Assembly: GCA_963827155.1 (NCBI GenBank)
Contig: CAWGZV010000002.1
Span: 2,666,001 to 2,730,000, forward strand
Length of the DNA: 64,000 nucleotides
Source of the DNA: UTCFX2 sp963827155
GTDB taxonomy: Bacteria; Chloroflexota; Anaerolineae; Anaerolineales; UBA4823
Direction of reading: 5' to 3'
The notes beneath the pieces were generated by a model. It searched no databases. It saw only the letters and a list, made by a program, of their open reading frames with translations, and was not told the origin of the DNA. How positions within the stretch are numbered: the first letter of the stretch is position 1; each line of letters starts with the position of its first letter. This document shows, piece by piece, positions 8,284 to 17,155 of the stretch. A program made the translations under genes and the position numbers.

Positions 8284-8742
8284 CTAAGCAAGCGCCTGAA
8301 GGATCTCCTGGCTGTGCTCGGCAGGTTTGACGTTTTCAAAAACCGAGAGGATCTTTCCGCCTGCGTCAATTAAATAAGTCGTGCGGAAGACCCCATCATA
8401 TTCCCGCCCCATAAATTTCTTTCGTCCCCATACCCCATATTGTTCGCTAACTGCATGACCCTCATCCGCCAGCAGGGTAAAAGGCAAAGAATATTTTTCT
8501 TTAAATTTTGCATGCTTTTTAGGTGGATCTGGGCTGACGCCCAGGATGACTACTCCTGCTTTTTGGTATTGGCTGTAGTCATCGCGAAAACTGCAGGCTT
8601 CCGTCGTGCAGCCTGGGGTATCATCTTTTGGATAGAAATAAAGCACAACGGGCTTGCCGCGGTAATCAGACAACGTTCGCTCGGTCCCGGTTTCATCTTT
8701 GAGGGTGAAATCTGGGGCTGTAATTCCTGCCTGGATGGGCAT
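8284..8742 (-). CDS. bcp: Thioredoxin-dependent peroxiredoxin, BCP/PrxQ type
   Basis: A 152-residue cytoplasmic peroxidase that reduces H2O2 and organic hydroperoxides with thioredoxin. The active-site motif is D-T-P-G-C-T-T-E-A-C, with peroxidatic Cys45 and resolving Cys50 five residues later, the hallmark of the 2-Cys BCP/PrxQ group. The YFYPKDDTPG and GVSPDPPKKHAKF segments are also typical, and length matches the family. An AGGAGG-like ribosome binding site precedes the ATG. It is followed closely by the cytochrome c lipoprotein gene on the same strand. Confidence 0.93.
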   Translation of the reverse strand: MPIQAGITAPDFTLKDETGTERTLSDYRGKPVVLYFYPKDDTPGCTTEACSFRDDYSQYQKAGVVILGVSPDPPKKHAKFKEKYSLPFTLLADEGHAVSEQYGVWGRKKFMGREYDGVFRTTYLIDAGGKILSVFENVKPAEHSQEILQALA

Positions 8743-8770
8743 AGTTCCTCCTTATCGATCTCTCACTTAT

Positions 8771-10773
8771 TTATGGTATTTCAGCCAGCAACTGTCCCAT
8801 TTGGGTAATTTCATACCCGGGCATGGAGGCAACTGCGGTACGAAATTCGGGGTCGTTCAAAATATCGAAGAAAGGGGCGAGCAATTCGGAATTGAAATAT
8901 TCGGAAGGAATCACCAGCTCATATTTTTCCCGATAGAGGGGGACAAAATCTAAATCCAGCGCCTGAGCTGCGGCGGCGATACCCAGACCGCAATCCGCAC
9001 GACCCGAAGCGATTGCTGCTGCAACCGCAAGATGGGTATATTCTTCTTGATTGTAACCATTTACTTCGGATGGTGCAATCCCGAGGCGGCTGAGGTGGTA
9101 ATCCAGCAAGACCCGCGTCCCGGCACCTCTCTGCCGATTGACAAAGACCAGGTCAGACCGCGCCAGATCCTGGAGGGTGTGGATGCCTTTCGGGTTTCCA
9201 CGGAGGAAGAGCAATCCCTGAATACGATCCACAAATCCGACGAGCTTCACGGGGGCGCCAGCGCAATACTTGCGAACATCGGTCAAGTTATATTCACCCG
9301 TCTCAGGATCCAGCAGATGCGACCCTGCCAGATGAGCTTCACCGCAACTCAATGCGATGAGACCACCCAGGCTGCCGACATTGGCCGAGGCCAGGCGGCG
9401 GTTTCGAACCGCCAGATACTGGGCGACAAGATCCAGGGTGAGGTCATGCGAGCCAATCGCGAAAATGGTGCGTTTCAGCTCATTTGGAGAGCGATAGAGG
9501 CGGACGTCAACTTGATCGCCAGCCTGACAGCCCTGCACGCCCGCGGTATGACGGCGATACCGTCTGCCCGGACCAATGAGGTGATCACACCAGAGCCGCG
9601 CGCCAATGGGGCGGCAAGCAATCTTTCGCCAACGTATCCGAGGGCGATGCGCATATAATCGTCGTCTCCACCGGGAGAGGTAATCTTGCGGGTGAGGGCG
9701 GCACGCAGGACGATTGGATCGTGAGGCTGGCGTCCAAGCCAAATCGCCAGGAGCGGCTCAATAAATATCTCAGCCGTCAAAGCGGCTGAAACCGGATAAC
9801 CAGGGACGCCAATGAGTGGGGTAAAAGACGAACTAGCGCTGTGGGAAGACCGGGTTTTGATCATCCCAAGAATCACCGGGTGACCAGGCCGGACGGCAAC
9901 CCCATGGACCAGCAATTCGCCAAGAGACTCAACCACCCGAGCTGAGAAATCCTCCGAACCTGCGGATGATCCGGCGTTAAGCGGCACCAGGTCATTTTGC
10001 TCTGCAGCTTCCAAGACGCGGTCGCGGATAGCAGCTAAGATATCTGGGGTGATGGGATAGCGCTGAGCAAGCCCTCCCCATTCGTTGACCTGACCGGCAA
10101 GCACAAGCGAATTGAACTCGATGATGTCACCCGCTTTTGCTTGCTGCCCGAGCGGGATAAGCTCAGAGCCGGTCGGCATGATCGCAACGCGAGGTCTGCG
10201 GACAACACTCAAGGCAGCATGCCCGCAGGCAGCTGCGGCACCCAAATCCACCGGGCGCAGGATATGACCGGCTGGGAGCACGAGCTGGGTGGCGACGATG
10301 TCCTCTCCCAGTGGGCGAACGTGGCTCCAAGGAGGCAGCGATTGGCGCAGACGGACGGCGTAGGGACGGCGTGGATTATCCGCAAGCTCACCCTGGGCGT
10401 CTAACGGCTCGACGTTTTCGATCGGGATTACGGCATCCGCCCAGACGGGAAGCGGATCGCCAGTATCCAAATACACGGTCCGCCCGCCAAAATCCGGATT
10501 GCCGCATACCAGAATGACAGGCATATTCGGCATTGCGCTGGAAGTATCTGCGGCGCGAAGGGCAAAACCATCCATCGCGGAGGCGTGGTAATGCGGAGAA
10601 GAGATCTTTGCCCAGAGCGGATCGGCAAGGACGCGCCCAACAGCATGCTCATCGAGAGGGATCACTTCGGCATCGAGGCGGTGGTAAAGACCTGCTTCGA
10701 TCAAGGCAGATTTCAGCCTGGATTGGGCTTGATCCAGAGGGATATCGTGGAGGTAGGGGGAGGAGGCATTCAT
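8771..10773 (-). CDS. MoeA-like molybdopterin molybdotransferase fused to a periplasmic-binding-protein-like domain, one frameshift
   Basis: About 667 residues. The N-terminal part is a MoeA domain (YHASAMDGFALRAADT, PTGSELIPLGQ, NAGSSAGSEDF, GVAVRPGHPV, GVPGYPVSAALT) that would insert molybdate into adenylated molybdopterin. The C-terminal ~210 residues are a LysR-substrate/PBP-II-like domain (AIGSHDLTLDLVAQYL, RGAGTRVLLDYHL). This fusion is a known MoeA subclass, and its PBP domain may sense molybdate or another anion. The frame breaks near 9540: one added base in CCGCGGG turns VIPRAC into VIPAGVQGCQAGDQVDV and joins the two halves. The ATG is one base after the stop of the upstream moeA. 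Confidence 0.85.
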
Positions 10774-10774
10774 A

Positions 10775-12003
10775 TCAGGATGACTTCTACGGATTCTCCG
10801 GCACTCAGACCATTTGCGGCGGGAGGGATGCGAATGAGGCCGTCTGCCGCGCGCCAGGGTGAATATCAGGTTGCTCTTGCCGAAGATCGGTTCAGCCTGC
10901 CATCCAGTGGAAGCTGGTAACAGACGGACGGGGACCCAGTCCTCCCTGCCAGCCTGGGAGGAGAGGTTAAGGCTGAGCTTTGCGATCACAGCTGGAGGCG
11001 GCGCCTTGCGGCTCAGTCCCTGGAGGATCTCGAGGAGCGGGACGACAAATAACCCGGCGATGACCAGGGCGCTGACGGGATTGCCGGGCAATCCGATGAC
11101 CGGCTTATCCTTACAGAGCGCCAGGATGGTGGGCTTTCCAGGGCGGACATTGACGCCATGAACAAGGACGCCGGGACTGCCAAGCTCATCAATGACCTGA
11201 GCTGTCAGATCTCGGGCAGAGACAGAAGAGCCGGCAGTAATGACGACCATATCGGATTCAAGCAGCGCATCTGCGACCAATGCTCGCAGCATTTCGATCC
11301 GGTCTGCGGAGATCCCAAATCGTTTTGAAATCCCCCCGTGCTTCTCTATTAGAGCGCCGAGGGAATAGGAATTGACGTCCCGCACTTTTCCTGGGGACAA
11401 GGGAAGCTCGGGGGAGATGACCTCGTCTCCACTGGAGACAAGCCCAACAAGGGGTTTGCGAACGACTGGCAGGCGGGTAAGCCCAAGAGCCATCAAGCCA
11501 CCGATCTCTGCAGGACGCAAGCGCACACCCGAGGAGATCACCTCTTCACCAGCCGAAACATCTTCACCGACCAGGAGGACATTCTCTCCAGGGGCAACCG
11601 ATCGCAAGATCTCGACTGCATCGCCCCGTGCGGTTTGGGTGTGCTCGACCATGATGACCGCATCCGCCTCCCGGGGAAGCATCCCACCGGTGTGAATGAG
11701 GGAGCACTCTCCAGGATGTATGGAAAAATCCACTTCTGCGCCCATCTCTGCCTCTGACCCAAGACGGAGATAAGCAGGCAGCGATTCACTTGCCCCAAAG
11801 GTATCGGCGGCGCGGAGGGCATATCCATCGACACTCGAGCGAGAAAAGGAAGGGAGCGGGTGGGGAGCGACAATCGGCTGAGCGGTGACTCGCCCTATGG
11901 CCTGGGAGGTTTCCACCAACTCTTCAGACAGCCTGGGAATCGCATTCGCAAGGAGCTTTTGAAGAGCCTGGTCTGGTGGGAGAAGTTCGAGAAATTCCGG
12001 CAA
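10775..12003 (-). CDS. moeA: Molybdopterin molybdenumtransferase MoeA, one frameshift near 3' end
   Basis: About 409 residues catalysing Mo insertion into molybdopterin-AMP in cofactor synthesis. Family motifs are clear: FSRSSVDGYALRAADT, IHTGGMLPREADAVIMVEHT, GLVSSGDEV, ITAGSSVSARDLT, HGVNVRPGKPTI, VIGLPGNPVSALV. Removing one C of CC at 10847-10848 converts the tail into LARADGLIRIPPAANGLSAG-E-S-V-E-V-I-L-I and a TGA at 10775. The gene then ends one base before the ATG of the second MoeA. Without the correction the two genes would appear as one 842-residue double MoeA, which I consider an artefact. It supplies cofactor for the molybdoenzyme at 19429-21602. Confidence 0.87.
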
Positions 12004-12043
12004 GTTAAAACCCTTTGGAAGCTGCTGGCATTCTACCCAAATT

Positions 12044-12949
12044 TTAATTCACCCAAAATGCATAGGTAAAGAGGTAGGCGGTGAGCGAGAATAATGCCAG
12101 GGCTCCGATCGTAACCGCATTCCAATTCGGTTTGGCGCCGCCAGCTATCGAACGCATCTGCCAGATCTGGAAAATTCCCAGAGGGAGGGTGAGAAGCCCG
12201 GCAATCATCGCAAATTGAGGATAACCAAAAAAACGGGCGATCAGGAGCAGCAGGTATGCGGTGAGCACCAGGATGTTATGCAAGTTCATCCCGTTCTGCC
12301 ATCCCAGACGAACCAGCAAGGTGCGTTTTTCAAATTTCAAGTCGTTTGAGAAATCCGGCAGCTCAAAAGCAAGAAGCATCGCCATCATCAGCGCGGCAAG
12401 CGGGAAGGAGGTCATCGCCAACAAGCGGTGAATTTGACCCGTCTGAAGGTTGTATGCGAATGCAGGAAGCAGAAATGCCACCAGCAGCGTTACAACCAGC
12501 TCGCCGTAGCCGGAGGATTCGAGCCTGAGAGGCGGGACAGAATAGAAGAATGCTCCTAGGAAGGCTAGGAGTAAAATCAGATAGGAGGCAGGTTGGGGGT
12601 GTACGACCGCAATCAGGGCGACCGTGAGCGAAGCCAATACGGCGAGGCAGCCCAGGGCGGCCATCAACGCAGTGCGGCGGGGCAAGCCGTCGGGGCTGAT
12701 TGCCCCGCTCCCTCCGGTCAGATACGTCCGGTTCTTATTCGCCTGATCGGCAGTTAAATCGTAGTATTCATTAAGGTAATGAACGCTCAACTGGAGAAGG
12801 GTCACACAAGCCTGTCCGAGGAAATAAGCCTCCCAGTGGATCGGTTTGCCGAGATAGACTGCGATCGCTACCCCCAATGCATAAAGGAGGAAGCCTCCAG
12901 CCAGAAACAATGGGCGCGAAAGGGTGATCAGCAGTTTGAGGGTCTTCAT
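12044..12949 (-). CDS. menA: UbiA-family prenyltransferase, MenA-like
   Basis: A 301-residue integral membrane enzyme with about eight TM segments. The two Asp-rich motifs of UbiA transferases are present: NEYYDLTADQANKNRT (about 62-77) and DFSNDLKFEKRT. The first motif with an N-E-Y-Y-D pattern and the adjacent GGSGAIS resemble 1,4-dihydroxy-2-naphthoate polyprenyltransferases, so menaquinone synthesis is the best guess. Other UbiA activities cannot be excluded. It overlaps the upstream DinB-like gene by four bases (ATGA). A menaquinone role would fit the quinone-linked enzymes elsewhere in the window. Confidence 0.8.
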   Translation of the reverse strand: MKTLKLLITLSRPLFLAGGFLLYALGVAIAVYLGKPIHWEAYFLGQACVTLLQLSVHYLNEYYDLTADQANKNRTYLTGGSGAISPDGLPRRTALMAALGCLAVLASLTVALIAVVHPQPASYLILLLAFLGAFFYSVPPLRLESSGYGELVVTLLVAFLLPAFAYNLQTGQIHRLLAMTSFPLAALMMAMLLAFELPDFSNDLKFEKRTLLVRLGWQNGMNLHNILVLTAYLLLLIARFFGYPQFAMIAGLLTLPLGIFQIWQMRSIAGGAKPNWNAVTIGALALFSLTAYLFTYAFWVN

Positions 12950-13440
12950 TCAGCGGACTCACTAGTGATTGGGAAGAGGGTTCGGCGGATATCGCGCTGG
13001 TGGATCTGGTTGTGGCGATACAGAAGCTTGATAACTTCATCCAGCGCGGCCTCCCCGAGAAATGGGTGGCGACCGGTTCGAGCAAGATCAGCAGGCTGCA
13101 TGCCTGCCACCAGAGCGGTGCTTTCTTTTCGAAGGGCGACAAAATGCTCGACAAGAACCGGAGGATCGAGGTCCAGGTCTTTTACCTCACGCTCATTAAA
13201 TTCATCGATATTAAAATCTAAAGGCGCCCCGGAGCCACCTCGGAGCACGTCGAAGATGAGATTCGTAAAAGCTTTTTCTGCCGAGACAAAATGAGCCAGG
13301 ATCTGCCTGGAAGACCAACAAGAACCATCGGTATAAACTGAAAGATCGAATTGAGAAGAGGTCAATGAACGAAAGAACGCCGCAGATTTCTGCCCCTCAA
13401 GTTCTAACCGCTCAGCTAACCGCAGGGGTGAATCTGGCAT
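12946..13440 (-). CDS. DinB-like family protein
   Basis: A 164-residue protein of the DinB/YfiT-like four-helix bundle superfamily. It shows the family metal-site pattern of an early His in QILAHFVSAEKAF and a late His pair in YRHNQIHQRDI. Members include bacillithiol and mycothiol S-transferases and many uncharacterised proteins, so the substrate is unknown. The ATG at 13440 has GGAGG nine bases upstream and is preferred to a GTG at 13458. It ends overlapping the MenA-like gene start, so the two are probably co-translated. Confidence 0.75.
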   Translation of the reverse strand: MPDSPLRLAERLELEGQKSAAFFRSLTSSQFDLSVYTDGSCWSSRQILAHFVSAEKAFTNLIFDVLRGGSGAPLDFNIDEFNEREVKDLDLDPPVLVEHFVALRKESTALVAGMQPADLARTGRHPFLGEAALDEVIKLLYRHNQIHQRDIRRTLFPITSESAE

Positions 13441-13469
13441 TATGGACGACCTCCCCACTCACTCTATGC

Positions 13470-13955
13470 TCACTTATCGATCGGATAGCCGGCAGAAATC
13501 CAGGCATCTAATCCGCCAGCCAAGGCATTCACCTTACTGAAGCCATTATCCAAGAAGAGCTGCGCTACACGAGCGCTGGTCTCTTCAGAGGGTCAGGTAC
13601 AGTAAGTGATGATCCAGGCATTCCGATCCAGCTCAACAATCCGATCTGCAAACTGCTCTTCGGTCATAGAGATGGCGCCAGGAATGTGCCCTTCGTTGAA
13701 AAATACCTCCCCGCGGGTATCGATAACCACGGCTTGTTTAAGATCCAATGCCGCTTTGAGGTCCGGATGGCTAATCCGTTTGATATTGGGATACGGGATG
13801 CGCGGGGAAGCAGTTTGCGGAAGATCAGGAATGCTGCTTGCAGTAGATGATTCAGGCTTTCTGGTGAACCAAACCAAAGAAACAATAATCAATATTATCC
13901 CCAAACCGACCACAAGGAGCGGGGTTTTCGAAACGCGGTTCGCAGGCGCTGACAT
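13470..13955 (-). CDS. Membrane-anchored rhodanese, probable selenoprotein (in-frame TGA = Sec121)
   Basis: A 161-residue protein with one N-terminal TM helix (about 12-30) and a single rhodanese domain (VVIDTRGEVFFNEGHIPGAIS). The sulfur-carrying active-site loop reads Y-C-T-[TGA]-P-S-E-E-T-S-A-R. In homologues the family motif is YCxCPxExTSAR, so the TGA at 13595-13593 takes the place of the second loop cysteine, two residues after catalytic Cys119. Translation continues in the same frame for 40 residues with the full rhodanese C-terminus (VAQLFLDNGFSKVNALAGGLDAW) to a true TGA at 13472-13470. A SECIS-like hairpin follows the internal TGA. Read as a stop, the protein would lose a third of its domain. 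It would transfer sulfane sulfur (or selenium) at the outer membrane face. Confidence 0.82.
13554..13586 (-). promoter_or_regulatory. SECIS-like hairpin in the rhodanese mRNA
   Basis: Starting 6 bases after the TGA on the minus strand, GAAGAG pairs with CTCTTC as an outer six-base stem. Inside it GCGCT pairs with AGCGC as a five-base inner stem, separated by a small internal loop (ACCA / AG). The apical loop is CGTGT, beginning 22 bases after the TGA. Bacterial SECIS elements are stem-loops of this kind just downstream of the UGA, with G/GU in the apical loop for SelB binding. All pairs are perfect Watson-Crick. Confidence 0.75.
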
Positions 13956-14075
13956 TAAACCTCCAAAATGACCAAACGTATCACGGGCTTTACCACCTAA
14001 TCGGCATCATAATACCATAGGCATGCTTCAGCGCTGTTAATAAGGTGGTTAATCTGGTTTGAGAATACATTCAGC

Positions 14076-16213
14076 TCAAGCTTGAGACCGGCTTTCATAA
14101 GCCAGGAGACGCAACGCATTAGCAACCACCAGGAGCGTGGCACTTTCGTGAAACAAGACCGTCGTTCCGATATTGATCACCTGAGAAAGCCCAAGCGCAG
14201 CCAGCACAATTATGGAGGCCAATGAGATGAACAGATTTTGGAGGATGATTTGGTGCGTCTTTCGTCCCAGGCTGATCGAAAAGGGGATTTTTGTCAGATC
14301 GGCCGACATGAGAGCGACATCTGCGGCTTCAAGGGCGATATCGTTTTTGGCGCTCCCGATCGCGATTCCAACCGTTGCTTGAGCGAGGGCAGGGGCGTCG
14401 TTCACGCCATCACCAACCATCCCGACATATCGATAAGTCTCTACCAGCTTATCAATTTCTGCTAGCTTTTCTGCTGGGGACAACCCCGCCCGGAAATTTT
14501 CCAGCCCAAGATTTCGCGGAAATGAAACCAGCAGCTCGCGGATTGTCTCCAGAGAGCATGAAAATTTGCTTGATGCCAATTTGGCCGAGCTGGGAAAGAG
14601 CGCGATGCGATTCAGGTCGAACTGCATCGGCAACTGCAAAGAGACCTACCACCTGATTATCTTCACCGGCAAAGACGATGGTTTTGCCCTGGGATTCCAA
14701 CTCCTAAATCTGGGTGCCCCATTCGTGGGAAAGCGACAGACCCTGCTCTTGGAGCAAAGATAAACCACCAACCCAGATTGTGCGACCGTTTAGATGAGCA
14801 CGCACCCCACGACCGACGATATTTTCTATCTCATCAGCAGGCATGATCGAGAGCTGGAGCTCCTGCGCTCGAATTGAGACTGCCTGAGCGAGCGGGTGAT
14901 TGGAGAGACCCTCTAATTGAAGCAGCCAAGGAAATCACGCGTTCTTCTGTCCAGCCTGGAGCAACCAGCACATCGGTCAGACGCGGCTGACCTAAGGTAA
15001 GCGTGCCGGTCTTATCGAACGCGATTGCCCGCAGACGACCCAAGTATTCAAGGAAGACCCCGCCTTTTACGAGCACCCCACTGCGGGCTGCCCGACCAAT
15101 GCCTGCCAGGATGGCGGATGGGGTCCCCAGCGCAAGAGCACATGGCGAGGCGGCAACCAGGAAGGTCACTGCCCGAAGAAAGCCATCTGAGAACGGCTCT
15201 CCAACCAACAGCGGATAAATCATCAAGACCGCAGTCACCGATAGAATGATCGGCACAAATATCTGCATGAAACGGTCAACCCACAATTGAGTAGGGGAGC
15301 GGGCTGCCTGGGCCTGCTCCACAAGCTTCATGACATGCGTGAGGGTGCTGTCTTTTGCCAGGCGGGATGTGCGTACTTCCAGGGTGCCATCCGCATTCAA
15401 CGAACCGGCAAACACACGCTCACCTGGTTTTTTTTCAACCGGATAAGATTCACCTGTGATGGGGGCTTCGTTTACAAACGATGCGCCAACAATGACTTCT
15501 CCATCCACAGGCACTCGCTCACCCGGCCGGATCACAACAACATCATCCAATCTGAGGGATTCAACCGGCAGGAGGGAATCGCCGGAAGGGCGGCGGACGA
15601 CAGCCATTCGAGGAGTCAGATCGCCCAATGAACGGACAGATCTTCGGGCGTGATCCAAGGCTCGGTTCTGGAGGGCGTGCCCAAGGGCAAACAGGAATAT
15701 CAATAAAGCCCCCTCTGCATACGCCCCGAGGGATGCCGCTCCCAGCGCGGCAACGAACATCAAGATATCTGTATCAAAATGGCGGTGACGAAGCGTTTTG
15801 AGGGACTCACGCCCAACATCATAGCCTGCTGGGAGGTAAGCTGCGAGGTACAAGACGGTAGACACGCCGGAATGAACAAGAGCAGAGCGCTCAGCCAGCC
15901 AGCCAACGAACAAAAGCAAGCCAGAAAGTAGGCTGAACGCCAGCTCTCGGTTTGTTTTAAACCAGCGGACGAGGGCACCCGGAACGGGATCATAACCCAT
16001 CTGGCGAATGCGCTTTTCGATCCCCCGGCGATTGATGCGCTTTTCATCATAGACGATCTTTATGGATTGGTCGCTGAAATCGGCATTGACATCGAGAACC
16101 CCATCCAGACGTCCAAGCCGGTGCTCCAGCACTAATTCACAATCGGAACAATCCATCCCATCAATTGAAAATCTTGTCCTGGCGATTTTGGCATCTGCAC
16201 CCAGAGCATTCAT
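14076..16213 (-). pseudogene. Heavy-metal P1B-type ATPase, disrupted by two frameshifts and an in-frame TAG
   Basis: A metal exporter of about 712 residues if repaired. N-terminal heavy-metal-associated domain with GMDCSDC, TGES actuator motif, SPCALALGTP in the transport helix, DKTGT phosphorylation site, SNHPLAQA (nucleotide site), MLSGDN and GDGVNDAPALAQA are all present. The SPC (not CPC) motif points to the P1B-4-like group, so the metal may be Co, Zn or another divalent ion. One extra base near 14914-14916, one near 14511-14516, and a TAG at 14706-14704 (likely CAG originally) break the frame. Codons are otherwise well conserved, so it is either a very young pseudogene or a mis-sequenced gene. 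Its repressor gene lies immediately upstream. Confidence 0.8.
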
Positions 16214-16237
16214 AAAATCTAATAAACTCTCGCTTTT

Positions 16238-16549
16238 CTATCGATGTTGGATGTGATCCAGAGCACGCTGGAATAGATCGGCGATATGATCGTCATCGAG
16301 AGCATAAAATACCTGGCGCCCATCCTTACGGGCGCGCACAATGCGCATCTGCCTGAGACCTCGCAAGTGGTGAGAAGCGGCTGATTCGCTGATCCCAACG
16401 ATCTCTGCGAGCGGACGCACGCTAAGCTCACCTGCTTTCAAAGCGGCGATCATACGGATCCGACTGGGATCGCTTAATGCGGAAAATATCTCGGCAAGCA
16501 GCGCGGCGGTTCGCTCATCCAATTGGACATCGACCGGGCTTAGAGACAT
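16238..16549 (-). CDS. ArsR/SmtB-family metal-sensing repressor with an alpha-5 zinc site
   Basis: A 103-residue winged-helix repressor. The recognition helix region is VRPLAEIVGISESAASHHL. The C-terminal helix reads D-D-D-H-I-A-D-L-F-Q-R-A-L-D-H-I-Q-H, giving D-x-H, 11 residues, then H-x-x-H. This is exactly the spacing of the interfacial alpha-5 zinc ligands of CzrA/SmtB (Asp84, His86, His97, His100), so Zn or Co sensing is expected. The ATG at 16549 has AGGAGA upstream and is preferred to one 14 codons earlier, which would lie inside the operator. It sits 24 bases upstream of the P-type ATPase, its presumed target. Confidence 0.88.
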   Translation of the reverse strand: MSLSPVDVQLDERTAALLAEIFSALSDPSRIRMIAALKAGELSVRPLAEIVGISESAASHHLRGLRQMRIVRARKDGRQVFYALDDDHIADLFQRALDHIQHR

Positions 16550-16573
16550 AAACTCTCCTATTGGATCACTTTT

Positions 16574-16593
16574 ATATGAATATATGTTCATAT
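16574..16593. promoter_or_regulatory. ArsR/SmtB-type operator
   Basis: ATATGAA (16574-16580) and TTCATAT (16587-16593) form a perfect inverted repeat with a six-base spacer. On the minus strand it reads ATATGAACATATATTCATAT. This matches the TGAA-N6-TTCA core bound by SmtB/CzrA/ZiaR repressors. It lies about 25 bases before the start of the repressor gene, placing it over the promoter of the repressor-ATPase operon. Confidence 0.8.
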
Positions 16594-16683
16594 ATTAGGA
16601 TATTACCTCAACCGACCGATTTTGTCAAGCTCGCAGGTCGAAAACTGATTAATGTGATAAATAATGGTATTAATCGTGAATAA

Positions 16684-16758
16684 TGTCACTTTTCAGGTGA
16701 CAGTGCCAGGACTATATTTTGCAGAATTATAGATATGCAGTTATACGTATATGCAGTT
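16684..16758 (+). promoter_or_regulatory. Inverted and direct repeats upstream of the second ArsR-type gene
   Basis: TGTCAC (16684-16689) and GTGACA (16697-16702) form an inverted repeat with a seven-base spacer. Further on, ATATGCAGTT occurs twice (16733-16742 and 16749-16758), 16 bases apart, ending 24 bases before the regulator's ATG. These are candidate operators for the regulator of the molybdoenzyme operon. No protein can be assigned to either from sequence alone. Confidence 0.45.
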
Positions 16759-16782
16759 TTCTCGTGTGAAAAAGGTGACCTA

Positions 16783-17115
16783 ATGGAATCCAATCAATTT
16801 ATAGAAGAAGTCAGCGGTCTGCACGCAGAAATCTGTTCAGCGCTGGCAGACCCTACCCGGATCATGCTGATCTATGCCATCGATGCGAAGCCGAGCAACG
16901 TCAGTGAACTGGCAGCTCAAGTGGGCATCAGCCAACCTGCTGCGAGCCGCCATCTGAAAATCCTGCGCGACCGTGGGCTGGTGCGACCAATCCGGTTAGG
17001 AGCAAACATCGAATATCGGCTGACCGACGACCGGCTGGTAGAAGCGCTGGATTTGCTGCGAGCGATCCTGCGCGACCGGATCGCCTACCGGGCGAGCATC
17101 ATGGAAAACGAATAA
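16783..17115 (+). CDS. ArsR-family transcriptional regulator
   Basis: A 110-residue winged-helix regulator (ALADPTRIMLIYAI, VSELAAQVGISQPAASRHLKILRDRGLVR). It contains no cysteine and no CzrA-type His pattern, so it is neither a classical metal sensor nor a two-Cys BigR/SqrR-type sulfide sensor. The inducer is unknown. The ATG at 16783 has AAGGTGA upstream. An earlier in-frame ATG at 16735 would lie inside the direct repeats. It begins a gene row running through 23242 that encodes a cytochrome, two YeeE/YedE halves and a molybdoenzyme complex, and is probably their local regulator. Confidence 0.85.
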   Translation: MESNQFIEEVSGLHAEICSALADPTRIMLIYAIDAKPSNVSELAAQVGISQPAASRHLKILRDRGLVRPIRLGANIEYRLTDDRLVEALDLLRAILRDRIAYRASIMENE

Positions 17116-17155
17116 ATTCTCGATCTCTGGTCATCATCTCTGTCTGGAGGCATTC

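Noticed and set aside
9475..12003. A single 842-residue double-MoeA protein
   Set aside because: Correcting one extra C at 10847-10848 gives the normal MoeA C-terminus and stop, one base before the next ATG. The fusion is a frameshift artefact.
14704..14706. TAG as pyrrolysine in the P-type ATPase
   Set aside because: The position is not a conserved catalytic site, the gene is broken elsewhere, and TAG is used as an ordinary stop. A C-to-T change in CAG is simpler.
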